DNA from: JAEKLB01 sp050249235
GTDB lineage: Bacteria > Actinomycetota > Acidimicrobiia > Acidimicrobiales > CADCSY01
Direction: 5' to 3'
Assembly (NCBI GenBank): GCA_050249235.1
Contig: JBFWQW010000023.1
Coordinates: 1 to 32,256 of the forward strand
DNA: 32,256 bases
Below, piece after piece: positions 19,034 to 25,500 of this stretch; positions within the stretch are counted from its first letter, which is position 1, and each line of letters starts with the position of its first letter. Below the pieces are notes generated by a model. That model saw nothing but the letters and a program-made list of their open reading frames with translations. It ran no database searches and was not told the DNA's origin. A program made the translations under genes and the position numbers.

Positions 19034-19039
19034 TAGCCT
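19034..19039 (+). promoter_or_regulatory. Candidate -10 box of panB
   Basis: TAGCCT lies 54 nt before the panB ATG. In contrast with the leaderless genes nearby, panB also has AGGAGG (19080-19085) seven bases before its start, so a leadered transcript is expected. The -35 is unclear. Confidence 0.35.
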
Positions 19040-19092
19040 CGTGCGTACCGCCGGCAGCCATCGTGGCGCCGGACGGGAGAGGAGGTGTGGGA

Positions 19093-20004
19093 ATGGCACC
19101 CACCAGCCGCGTCACCGCCCCCGACCTGCGCGCCCGGAAGGTGGCCGACGGCCACCTTCCGATCGTGATGGTCACCGCCTACGACGCCCCGGGCTCGCTG
19201 ATGGCCGACGAGGCCGGGGTCGACGTCATCCTCGTCGGCGACACGCTGGCGATGGTCGTGCTCGGCTACGAGGACACGCTCCAGGTCACGATCGACGACA
19301 TGGCCCACCACACCGCGGCGGTGGCCCGGGCCCGCCCGTCGGCCATGGTGCTCGGCGACCTGCCCTGGCTCAGCTACCACCTCACGGTCGAGGACACGGT
19401 CCGGAACGCGGCCACGCTGATCCGGGCCGGGGCCACCGCCGTGAAGCTCGAGGGCGGCGCCAAGCGGGTGCCGATGGTCCGGGCCATCGTCGACGCCGAG
19501 ATCCCGGTCATGGGCCACATCGGGCTGACGCCGCAGTCGGTGCACGCCCTCGGTGGCTTCAAGGTCCAGGGCAAGGAGGCCTCGGGCGTCCGCCGTCTCC
19601 TCGACGACGCCCAGGCCCTCGTCGACGCCGGCGTCTTCGCCATCGTGCTCGAGGCGGTGCCGGACGAGGTGGCCAGGATGATCACCGAGGCCGTGCCCGT
19701 CCCCACGATCGGCATCGGCGCGGGCGCCCACTGCGACGGCCAGGTGCTCGTCTTCCACGACCTCCTCGGGCTCCAGGACCGCATCCGCCCCAAGTTCGTG
19801 CGCACGTATGCCTCCCTGAAGCTCGACGGCATCGCTGCCATCCGCCAGTTCGCGTCCGACGTCCGCGACGGCTCGTTCCCCGCCGACGGGGAGAGCTACC
19901 ACCTGCCCGAGGCGCTGGCCGCGACGTTCGGTCGCGACGCGGCCGTCGACCATCCCGGCGCCCCGCTGTCCTTCTACGGCGACGACGCCAGCATGTCGGG
20001 CTGA
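19093..20004 (+). CDS. panB: 3-methyl-2-oxobutanoate hydroxymethyltransferase
   Basis: PanB makes ketopantoate from 2-oxoisovalerate and methylene-tetrahydrofolate, the first committed step to pantothenate and coenzyme A. The 303-residue TIM barrel has VMVTAYDAPGSLMADEAGVD, VGDTLAMVVLGY (metal-binding Asp), LPWLSYH, AVKLEGG, MGHIGLTPQS, VLEAVP with the catalytic Glu, and IGIGAG. The ATG at 19093 has AGGAGG at ideal distance; an upstream in-frame start at 19063 adds ten unlikely residues. It is followed after 2 nt by the DUF192 lipoprotein gene. The mycobacterial ponA-rpsF interval does not contain panB, so this is a lineage-specific insertion. Confidence 0.95.
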   Translation: MAPTSRVTAPDLRARKVADGHLPIVMVTAYDAPGSLMADEAGVDVILVGDTLAMVVLGYEDTLQVTIDDMAHHTAAVARARPSAMVLGDLPWLSYHLTVEDTVRNAATLIRAGATAVKLEGGAKRVPMVRAIVDAEIPVMGHIGLTPQSVHALGGFKVQGKEASGVRRLLDDAQALVDAGVFAIVLEAVPDEVARMITEAVPVPTIGIGAGAHCDGQVLVFHDLLGLQDRIRPKFVRTYASLKLDGIAAIRQFASDVRDGSFPADGESYHLPEALAATFGRDAAVDHPGAPLSFYGDDASMSG

Positions 20005-20006
20005 CC

Positions 20007-20618
20007 ATGGCCACCCCCCGCCGGGTTCCGGCGCCCGGCCCGGGGTCCGGCGTGCCCTGGCCCCACCCCCGAGGGTGGGGGTGGCTGGCCGTCGCCGTCC
20101 TGCTGGCGGTGGGCGCCGTGGCCGGCTGCTCCCGCTCGGACGCGGGCACCTCGGACACGGGCATCTCGGCCGACTCGGCGCCCGCCGAGCCGCGCCGCCC
20201 GTTGGCGGGGTTCTCGGAGGCCGGCATCGAGGTGCGGTCGGCGGCCGGGGTGGTGGCCGCATGGTGCGCGCTGCTCGCCGACGACGAGGCCAGCCGGGCC
20301 CAGGGGATGATGGGCCAGGACGACCTCCGGGGCTACGACGCCATGGTGTTCCGCCACGCCGAGGACGCCACCGGCGCCTACTACATGTACCGGACTGGCA
20401 TCGCCCTCTCGGTCGCGTGGTTCGACGCCGCCGGGCGGTTCGTCTCGTCGGCCGACATGGCGCCCTGTCCCCTCGACGACCCGGCCGCCTGCCCCCGGTA
20501 CCGGGCCGCGGCCGCCTACCGCCTGGCCGTCGAGGTGCTCCAGGGCGGCCTCGGTTCCCTCGGGATCGGGCCGGGGTCGCACCTCCAGGTCACGGCCACG
20601 GGCGGCTGCGGGACCTGA
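20007..20618 (+). CDS. DUF192-domain lipoprotein
   Basis: A 203-residue predicted lipoprotein. A signal peptide (WGWLAVAVLLAVGAVAGC) ends in the lipobox VAGC, with the Cys near residue 35. The mature part carries a DUF192 domain: ADDEASRAQGMMGQDDL, YDAMVFRHAEDA, YYMYRTGIALSVAWFDAAG, which corresponds to the family's GLMFR and W-M-NT-IPLDI-F-D pattern. DUF192 proteins are small beta-barrels of uncertain function. The ATG lies 2 nt after the panB stop, implying cotranslation. It has four Cys residues after the lipobox, at least two (APC and AAC) close enough for a disulfide. Confidence 0.8.
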   Translation: MATPRRVPAPGPGSGVPWPHPRGWGWLAVAVLLAVGAVAGCSRSDAGTSDTGISADSAPAEPRRPLAGFSEAGIEVRSAAGVVAAWCALLADDEASRAQGMMGQDDLRGYDAMVFRHAEDATGAYYMYRTGIALSVAWFDAAGRFVSSADMAPCPLDDPAACPRYRAAAAYRLAVEVLQGGLGSLGIGPGSHLQVTATGGCGT

Positions 20619-20632
20619 CCCGCTCCGCGGGG

Positions 20633-20662
20633 TTGTGGCCCGTGGCCCGGGCCGCCTACCAT
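20633..20662 (+). promoter_or_regulatory. Promoter of the rpsF-ssb-rpsR-rplI operon
   Basis: A -35 TTGTGG (20633-20638) and a -10 TACCAT (20657-20662) are separated by 18 bp, just after the DUF192 stop. It predicts a leader of about 75 nt before rpsF, which has its own GGAGGT. Confidence 0.6.
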
Positions 20663-20744
20663 GCGCCGTTCCATTCGAGCCCTGCCCGCATCGTGCGGGC
20701 CCCGTGCGCAGCCCGCCGGGTCCACAGGGAGGTAGTGCAGGCCC

Positions 20745-21098
20745 ATGCGGCCCTACGAAGTCATGGTGATCCTCGAGCCCAGCCTCGAGGAATCGCAGGT
20801 GCAGGCCATCGTGAACCGGAGCTCCGAGCTCCTCCAAGCCGGCGGCGGAGCGGTCAACCGCGTCGACAAGTGGGGCAAGCGGCGGTTCGCCTACGAGCTG
20901 AAGAAGCGCCAGGAGGGCTACTACGTCCTTCTCGACGTGTCCTCCGAGCCGGAGCCGATGGACGAGCTGCACCGGGTGCTCACGCTCGCCGACGACGTCC
21001 TCCGCCACAAGATCGTCCGGATCCCGGAGCACGCCACGGGGCGGTCCACGCGACCGAGCACCCCGGTCGAGCCCGCCGGACCCAGCGCCGACTCCTAG
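20745..21098 (+). CDS. rpsF: 30S ribosomal protein S6
   Basis: S6 binds the central domain of 16S rRNA together with S18. The 117-residue protein has MRPYEVMVILEPSLEE, KWGKRRFAYELKKRQEGYY and DVLRHKIVRI, all standard. A Pro/Ser-rich tail of about 20 residues follows. ATG at 20745 gives the conserved N-terminus; GGAGGT lies 11 nt upstream, slightly far. First gene of the conserved S6-SSB-S18-L9 operon; ssb follows after 14 nt. Confidence 0.97.
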   Translation: MRPYEVMVILEPSLEESQVQAIVNRSSELLQAGGGAVNRVDKWGKRRFAYELKKRQEGYYVLLDVSSEPEPMDELHRVLTLADDVLRHKIVRIPEHATGRSTRPSTPVEPAGPSADS

Positions 21099-21112
21099 CG
21101 AGGAGCGAACCC

Positions 21113-21571
21113 ATGCCCGACAACACCATCACCATCGTCGGCAACGTCACCCGCGATCCCGAGCTGCGCTACACGCCCTCGGGCCAGGCCAACCTCCGGC
21201 TCGGCATGGCGGTGAACCGGCGGTGGCAGAACCGCCAGACCAACGAGTGGGAGGAGCAGGTCTCCTTCTTCAACGTCGTGGCCTGGGCCTCGCTGGCCGA
21301 GAACGCCGGCGAGTCGCTGGCGAAGGGCACCCGGGTCATCGTGACCGGCCGCCTCGAGCAGCGCTCGTACGAGACCAACGACGGCGAGAAGCGCCAGGTC
21401 GTCGAGGTCGTCGCCGACGAGATCGCCCCCAGCCTCCGCTGGGCCACCGCCCAGGTCGTCCGCAACGAGCGGCGCGGCCCGGACGGCGCCGGCATGGGTG
21501 GCGGCAACCCCGGGGGCGGGAGCCGCCCGGTCCCGAACGAACCCCCTTCCTACGACGAGGAGCCCTTCTAG
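21113..21571 (+). CDS. ssb: Single-stranded DNA-binding protein
   Basis: SSB coats single-stranded DNA during replication and repair. The OB fold (about 1-110) starts MPDNTITIVGNVTRDPELR and contains SFFNVVAWASLAENAGESL and KGTRVIVTGRLEQRSYE. The tail is Gly-rich and ends in the acidic tip YDEEPF, equivalent to the DDDIPF partner-binding tip. Length is 152 residues. Start ATG has AGGAG upstream. rpsR begins at the very next base after the stop. Confidence 0.96.
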   Translation: MPDNTITIVGNVTRDPELRYTPSGQANLRLGMAVNRRWQNRQTNEWEEQVSFFNVVAWASLAENAGESLAKGTRVIVTGRLEQRSYETNDGEKRQVVEVVADEIAPSLRWATAQVVRNERRGPDGAGMGGGNPGGGSRPVPNEPPSYDEEPF

Positions 21572-22033
21572 ATGGGCCGCAACTCCAAGCCGATCGAGAA
21601 GAAGCGGACCGAGCGCAAGCCCCGCGCCAACGGCAAGGTCTTCAAGAAGAAGCCGTGTCTCTTCTGCAAGGAGGGGACCGACTGGATCGACTACAAGGAC
21701 GTCCACCTCCTCCGCCGCTACATGTCCGACCGGGCCAAGATCAAGGCCCGACGGGTGTCCGGCAACTGCGCCCAGCACCAGCGGGACGTGGCCATCGCCA
21801 TCAAGAACGCGCGGGAGCTGGCCCTCCTGCCCTTCGCCACCCAGGTGCAGAGCAGCCGGGGCGGCGGCCGGGGCGGCCGCGACCGCGGCGACCGGGGTGA
21901 CCGCGGCGATCGGGGCCCCCGCGACGAGCGGCCCCGTGACGACCGGCCGGCCGAGGGCGCCGCACCCGCGGGCGACGAGCCCCGCGGCGAGGACGCCATC
22001 CTCGCCAGCGCCGGGCTGGAGGGCGACGAGTGA
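21572..22033 (+). CDS. rpsR: 30S ribosomal protein S18 with a long C-terminal extension
   Basis: The first ~85 residues are S18: KKKPCLFCKEG and NCAQHQRDVAIAIKNAREL, with Cys/His residues of the zinc-binding (C+) form, and DVHLLRRYMSDRAKIKARR. S18 usually ends near here. This protein continues to 153 residues with a low-complexity tail: RGG/RGD-type repeats (GGGRGGRDRGDRGDRGDRG), then an acidic Ala/Pro/Glu end (AILASAGLEGDE). The ATG directly follows the ssb stop and the stop overlaps the rplI GTG. The core call is secure; the tail function is unknown. Confidence 0.93.
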   Translation: MGRNSKPIEKKRTERKPRANGKVFKKKPCLFCKEGTDWIDYKDVHLLRRYMSDRAKIKARRVSGNCAQHQRDVAIAIKNARELALLPFATQVQSSRGGGRGGRDRGDRGDRGDRGPRDERPRDDRPAEGAAPAGDEPRGEDAILASAGLEGDE

Positions 22034-22476
22034 AGATCGTGCTCCGGGCCGACGTGGCCGACGTGGGTAAGCGGGGCGACATCATCGAGGTCGCCGACGG
22101 CTACGCCCGGAACTACCTGGTGCCCCGCGGCCTGGCCATCAAGGCCACCGAGGGCTCGCTCGCCCAGGCCCGGTCCATGCGCCGCTCCCGTGACGTCCGC
22201 GACGCCGCCGCCCGCGCCGCCGCCGAGGAGGTGGCGACCAAGCTGGTGCCCCAGGTGATCGCCATCAGCGCCCGGGCCGGCGGCGAGGGCAAGCTCTTCG
22301 GCTCGGTCACCACGTCCGACGTGGTCGACGCGGTCGCGGCCCAGACGGGCATCGAGCTCGACCGGCGGACGGTCCGCCTCGACGAGACGATCCGCGAGGT
22401 CGGCACCCACCGGGTCACGGTGAAGCTGCACGCCGACGTGGAGTTCCCGGTGACCCTCGAGGTCGGAGCCCGGTAG
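22030..22476 (+). CDS. rplI: 50S ribosomal protein L9
   Basis: L9 is an elongated 23S rRNA-binding protein. The N-terminal domain shows MKIVLRADVADVGKRGDIIEV and YARNYLVPRGLAIKAT, the diagnostic L9 signature. A long linker helix and a C-terminal domain (GKLFGSVTTSDVVDAV) follow, for 148 residues in all. It begins with GTG overlapping the rpsR stop (GTGA). It is the last gene of the operon; an intrinsic terminator follows. Confidence 0.97.
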   Translation: MKIVLRADVADVGKRGDIIEVADGYARNYLVPRGLAIKATEGSLAQARSMRRSRDVRDAAARAAAEEVATKLVPQVIAISARAGGEGKLFGSVTTSDVVDAVAAQTGIELDRRTVRLDETIREVGTHRVTVKLHADVEFPVTLEVGAR

Positions 22477-22502
22477 CTCGCGGCCATCGTCAGATCTCGG
22501 TT

Positions 22503-22536
22503 GCGGGCGCCCCACGGGGTGCCCGCTTCCGGTTTT
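22503..22536 (+). terminator. Intrinsic terminator after rplI
   Basis: Stem GCGGGC-G-CCCC / GGGG-T-GCCCGC (22503-22526) has 11 pairs with one G-U and a 2-nt loop, then TTCCGGTTTT. It is the clearest Rho-independent terminator of the window and separates dnaB from the ribosomal operon. Confidence 0.8.
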
Positions 22537-22677
22537 CGGCCCCCGCTCGGTCCCATCGGGATGTCCACCTCTTGTCCCCAGGCCGCGCGGGCCGGGCCGG
22601 GCCGTCGATGCCGCGTCGGCGCCGGTCGGGGCGTCCCCCGCTGTCACACCCCCGTCGTAGAACCGGGGCGTGCCGGA

Positions 22678-22708
22678 CTGTCCACACGTCGTGCCCGGTC
22701 CGTCCACA
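22678..22708 (+). other. DnaA-box-like 9-mers upstream of dnaB
   Basis: CTGTCCACA (22678-22686) has one mismatch to TTGTCCACA, and CCGTCCACA (22700-22708) has two; they are 22 bp apart. The 302-bp rplI-dnaB gap (22477-22778) is otherwise terminator plus unassigned sequence, locally less GC-rich (22705-22745). They may mark DnaA control of dnaB or an origin remnant. Confidence 0.3.
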
Positions 22709-22778
22709 CGAACACCGATGCAATTCACAGGGTCGTCCTCTTCCTCCCCACAGGCCAGGTGACCGATGGTGTCCTCCC

Positions 22779-24140
22779 GTGTCCGTCGCTGAGCTTCCCC
22801 GACGTGAGCGTGCCGACGGGCGCGTTCCCCCGCACAACCTCGACGCCGAGGAATCCCTCCTCGGCGCCATGCTCCTCAGCCGCGACGCCATCGTGGCCGC
22901 CACCGAGGTCGGCCTCGGGGCAGAGGAGTTCTACAAGCCGGCTCACGGCCACGTCTTCGAGGCGATCACCTCCCTCTACGGCGCCGGCGAGCCGGCCGAC
23001 CCGGTCACGGTGGCGGAGGAGCTGCGCCGGTCGGGCCTGCTCGACGCCATCGGCGGCCGGTCGTTGCTCCTCACCCTCCAGGCCGGCACGCCGGCCACCT
23101 CGAACGCCGGGCGCTACGCCCGGATCATCAGCGAGAACGCCCAACTGCGCCGCCTCATCCGGGTGGCCGGCGAGATCGCCGAGCTCGGGTACGGCCTCCC
23201 CGACGACGTGGCCGCCGCCGTCGACCGGGCCGAGTCGATGGTCTTCGACGTGGCTCAGCGCCGCTCCACCGACACCACCGTCGCCATCAAGGACCTGCTC
23301 GACGTCAGCCTCACCCGCCTCGAGATGCTCTACGAGAAGGGCGACCGCATCACCGGGCTGCCCACCGGCTTCCAGGGCCTCGACGAGATCATGTCCGGTC
23401 TCCAGCCCGGCTCGCTCGTGGTCGTGGGCGCCCGCCCGGCCATGGGCAAGACGGCGTTCGGACTCGGCATGGCGTCGCACGCCGCCCTCGAGGTCAACCG
23501 GCCGGTCCTGTTCTTCTCTCTCGAGATGAGCCACCTCGAGATCACCCAGCGCATCCTCTCGGCCGAGGCCCGGGTCGACAGCTCCAAGATGCGCAACGGC
23601 CGCCTGGCCGAGGCCGACTGGACGAAGCTGAGCCATGCCATCGGCCGCCTGGCCGAGGCGCCGCTCTTCATCGACGACGACCCGCAGACCACGATCATGG
23701 AGATCCGGTCGAAGGCCCGGCGGCTCAAGTCCCGCGAGGGCGACCTGGCCCTGGTGGTGGTCGACTACCTCCAGCTCATGACCGGCCGCACCAGCGCCGA
23801 GAACCGCCAGGTCGAGATCTCGGAGATCAGCCGGGGCCTCAAGATCCTGGCCCGTGAGCTGGAGGTGCCCGTCGTGGCCCTCTCGCAGCTCTCCCGCCAG
23901 CTCGAGATGCGGGCCGACAAGCGACCGATGCTCTCCGACCTGCGGGAGTCCGGCGCCATCGAGCAGGACGCCGACGTGGTGATGTTCCTGTACCGCGACG
24001 AGGTCTACAACGCCGACTCACCGGACCGGGGCACGGCCGAGATCCTCATCTCCAAGCACCGCTCCGGTCCGACCGGCATGGACCGCCTGGCCTTCCTCGA
24101 CCACTACACCCGCTTCGCCAACATGGCCCGCTCGATGTAG
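22779..24140 (+). CDS. dnaB: Replicative DNA helicase DnaB
   Basis: DnaB is the hexameric 5'-3' helicase of the replication fork. The N-terminal domain begins RVPPHNLDAEESLLGAMLL. The RecA-like domain shows Walker A GARPAMGKTAF, SLEMSHLEITQRIL, Walker B VVVDYLQLM, EISRGLKILARELEVPV and DLRESGAIEQDADVVMFLYRD. It has 453 residues and no intein. The GTG at 22779 is the only sensible start in frame after the noncoding gap; no ribosome binding site is seen. It converges on the bacterioferritin operon. Order rplI-dnaB matches M. tuberculosis Rv0056-Rv0058. Confidence 0.95.
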   Translation: MSVAELPRRERADGRVPPHNLDAEESLLGAMLLSRDAIVAATEVGLGAEEFYKPAHGHVFEAITSLYGAGEPADPVTVAEELRRSGLLDAIGGRSLLLTLQAGTPATSNAGRYARIISENAQLRRLIRVAGEIAELGYGLPDDVAAAVDRAESMVFDVAQRRSTDTTVAIKDLLDVSLTRLEMLYEKGDRITGLPTGFQGLDEIMSGLQPGSLVVVGARPAMGKTAFGLGMASHAALEVNRPVLFFSLEMSHLEITQRILSAEARVDSSKMRNGRLAEADWTKLSHAIGRLAEAPLFIDDDPQTTIMEIRSKARRLKSREGDLALVVVDYLQLMTGRTSAENRQVEISEISRGLKILARELEVPVVALSQLSRQLEMRADKRPMLSDLRESGAIEQDADVVMFLYRDEVYNADSPDRGTAEILISKHRSGPTGMDRLAFLDHYTRFANMARSM

Positions 24141-24152
24141 CCAGCCCCGCTC

Positions 24153-24169
24153 GACGGCGCCGGGCCGTC
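24153..24169. terminator. Short hairpin after dnaB
   Basis: GACGGC-GCCGG-GCCGTC is a perfect 6-bp stem with a 5-nt loop, 12 nt after the dnaB stop and between convergent genes. It lacks a T-tract and is only a weak terminator candidate. Confidence 0.35.
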
Positions 24170-24171
24170 AT

Positions 24172-24249
24172 CGGCAGCTGGCGGTAGTTCGGGAACTCGC
24201 CCTCGATCAGCCGGGTCGTGAGCCGGGTGCCGCCCACGACGAAGGTCCG
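24172..24249 (-). pseudogene. Fragment of DNA polymerase III beta clamp (dnaN relic)
   Basis: Read on the minus strand, 26 codons give a stretch ending TRLIEGEFPNYRQLP, preceded by RTFVVGG. This matches the segment of the sliding clamp near the domain 2/3 junction (family pattern: T-T-R-L-I/L-x-G-E-F-P-x-Y-R-x-L). It begins right after the bacterioferritin stop, has no start codon of its own, and the similarity ends at the proline at 24172. No other clamp sequence is visible in the flanks. It is therefore a noncoding remnant of dnaN; the functional gene must be elsewhere. Confidence 0.75.
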
Positions 24250-24257
24250 GCGCGGGA

Positions 24258-24728
24258 TCAGTCGTGGATCTGCTGGGCGAGGTAGTGGGGGGCGCCGAGC
24301 TGGTCGACCAGGCCGAGCTGGGTCTCGAGCCAGTCGGCATGGGACTCCTCGCCCTCGAGGATGTCCTCGAGGAGCTCGCGGGTGCCGTTGTCGCCGCGGG
24401 CCACGCACAGGGCGATGCCGGCGTTGAGGCGCAGGATCGCCTCCCGCTCGAGGTCGAGGGCCAGGTTGAGCTTCTCGACCGTGTCCTCGCCCACCCGGAC
24501 GGTGCCGAGCCGCTGGAGGTTGGGCACGCCCTCGAGGTAGAGGAGGCGCTCGATGAGCGCATCGGCGTCCTTCATCTCGTCGATCGACTCGTCGTAGAAG
24601 TGCTTGCCCAGCCGTTGGTAGCCCCAGTTCGTGAGCATCTTCGCATCCACGAAGTACTGGTTGATCGAGGTGAGCTCGGCCGTCAGGACGTCGTTCAGCA
24701 CCTCGATGACCTCGGCATCACCCTGCAT
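24258..24728 (-). CDS. bfr: Bacterioferritin
   Basis: Bfr forms a 24-subunit iron-storage shell with heme between subunits. The 156-residue protein starts MQGDAEVIEVLN. Ferroxidase residues E18, E51, E94, E127 and H130 and the heme ligand M52 (ESIDEM) are present. The usual H54 ligand is Asp here (EMKDAD in place of EMKHAD), an odd change in the di-iron site. The ATG at 24728 has GGGAGG upstream. It follows bfd after 30 nt in one operon, controlled by the iron-box-like promoter at 25214-25243. Confidence 0.95.
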   Translation of the reverse strand: MQGDAEVIEVLNDVLTAELTSINQYFVDAKMLTNWGYQRLGKHFYDESIDEMKDADALIERLLYLEGVPNLQRLGTVRVGEDTVEKLNLALDLEREAILRLNAGIALCVARGDNGTRELLEDILEGEESHADWLETQLGLVDQLGAPHYLAQQIHD

Positions 24729-24758
24729 GGCAGACCTCCCTGGGGGACTCCTCGGAGG

Positions 24759-24950
24759 CTACGCCGTCGGCTGGGCCCGCCGGGCCGGGTCGCCGACCCG
24801 GTCGAGCAGCTCGTCGAGGACGGGCCAGCAGCCGCCGCAGCGGGTCCCGGCACCGCAGCGCCGGCCGATCTCCTCGACGGTGGTCGCACCGCTGCCGATG
24901 GCGGCCCGGATGGTCCGGTCGGTCACCCCCCGGCAGGAGCAGACGTACAC
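24759..24950 (-). CDS. bfd: Bacterioferritin-associated ferredoxin
   Basis: Bfd carries a [2Fe-2S] cluster and reduces Bfr so that stored iron can be released. This 63-residue protein begins VYVCSCRGVTDRTIRAAI and has the cluster ligands in CxC (residues 4 and 6) and CxxC (TRCGGC, about residues 37-40). An extra Cys (RRC) lies shortly before, and GATTVEEIG is the family helix. The GTG at 24950 starts one nucleotide after the stop of the small upstream gene, so the two are coupled. The frame continues upstream, but that part overlaps the preceding gene and is not Bfd-like. Confidence 0.9.
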   Translation of the reverse strand: MYVCSCRGVTDRTIRAAIGSGATTVEEIGRRCGAGTRCGGCWPVLDELLDRVGDPARRAQPTA

Positions 24951-24951
24951 G

Positions 24952-25173
24952 TCAGGACCCCACCCGGAGGTCACGGACGACAAGGGGGGCACCACCGGCG
25001 ACCAGGCGGGCCGCGGCCGAGAGCGTGATGGGGGCGCTGGCCGGGCGCCGGTGGCCGACGCCGACGGCCTCGGCCCGGGGGCCGTCGGTCGCGAGGAGCA
25101 CGCGGATCCAGTCGACGCGACGGAGACCGGTGCCCTGGCGCTGCGTCCCGTCGTCGACGTCGTGCTCGAACAT
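24952..25173 (-). CDS. Small protein of the bfd-bfr operon, function unknown
   Basis: A 73-residue protein I do not recognise. It has an acidic start (MFEHDVDDG), then RRVDWIRVLLATDG, AEAVGVGHRRPA and a C-terminal segment LSAAARLVAGGAPLVVRDLRVGS that could form a helix and a strand. No transmembrane segment or metal motif is clear. It is the first gene after the iron-box-like promoter and its stop is one base before the bfd GTG, which supports translation and a link to iron storage. A G-rich GGGGGAA lies 8 nt before the ATG. Confidence 0.6.
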   Translation of the reverse strand: MFEHDVDDGTQRQGTGLRRVDWIRVLLATDGPRAEAVGVGHRRPASAPITLSAAARLVAGGAPLVVRDLRVGS

Positions 25174-25213
25174 CTCAGAGATTCCCCCCGTGAGAGGCAC
25201 GTGCTGCCCGGCC

Positions 25214-25243
25214 AGGTTAGGGAGTCCTAACGGAAGTTCGCAA
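25214..25243 (-). promoter_or_regulatory. bfd-bfr operon promoter overlapping a DtxR/IdeR-like iron box
   Basis: On the minus strand -35 TTGCGA (25238-25243) and -10 TAACCT (25214-25219) are 18 bp apart. The perfect inverted repeat GTTAGG-N4-CCTAAC (25216-25231) covers the -10 and spacer. Aligned as a 19-mer (25212-25230), it matches the DtxR/IdeR consensus TTAGGTTAGSCTAACCTAA at 13 positions. This fits iron control of the operon; overlap with the -10 favours repression. Confidence 0.65.
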
Positions 25244-25274
25244 GCCACCCTGGGCGGCTCGCGGTTGGACGCCG

Positions 25275-25288
25275 GGACGGTACCGTCC
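25275..25288 (+). promoter_or_regulatory. 14-bp perfect palindrome containing a -10 hexamer
   Basis: GGACGGTACCGTCC is a perfect palindrome 5 nt before the GTG at 25294. TACCGT (25281-25286) inside it matches TANNNT and is 7 nt before the start, so it may be a leaderless promoter with a built-in operator. Confidence 0.45.
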
Positions 25289-25293
25289 GAGCG

Positions 25294-25500
25294 GTGCTGC
25301 TCGGCGAGGACCTCCTGCCCCTGCTGCTGCTGGCGTTCGGTGCGGCCATGGCCGTCGGGAGCGCGGTCGCCCTCGTGCGCCCGCCCGAGCGGCGGAGCGA
25401 CGGCGACCTGGAGCGCCCGCCCCTGGCCCGCAGCCTGCTCATGATCGGGGTCGGCACGATCGCGGCCCTCTGGGCGGTGGCGAGCCTTGTCGCCGGCTGA
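25294..25500 (+). CDS. Small two-helix membrane protein, function unknown
   Basis: A 68-residue protein with two predicted membrane helices: LLPLLLLAFGAAMAVGSAVALV and SLLMIGVGTIAALWAVASLVA, joined by a charged loop (RPPERRSDGDLERPPLARS). No known family is recognised. The GTG start at 25294 follows the palindromic -10-like element. Its 3' end overlaps the TTG start of the oxidoreductase gene, so the two are probably cotranslated. It is divergent from the iron-storage operon. Confidence 0.6.
   Translation: MLLGEDLLPLLLLAFGAAMAVGSAVALVRPPERRSDGDLERPPLARSLLMIGVGTIAALWAVASLVAG

Noticed and set aside
16170..19175. 1001-codon minus-strand open frame opposite ponA and DUF5318
   Set aside because: Composition is typical of antisense GC-rich sequence; the plus strand carries clear PBP motifs.
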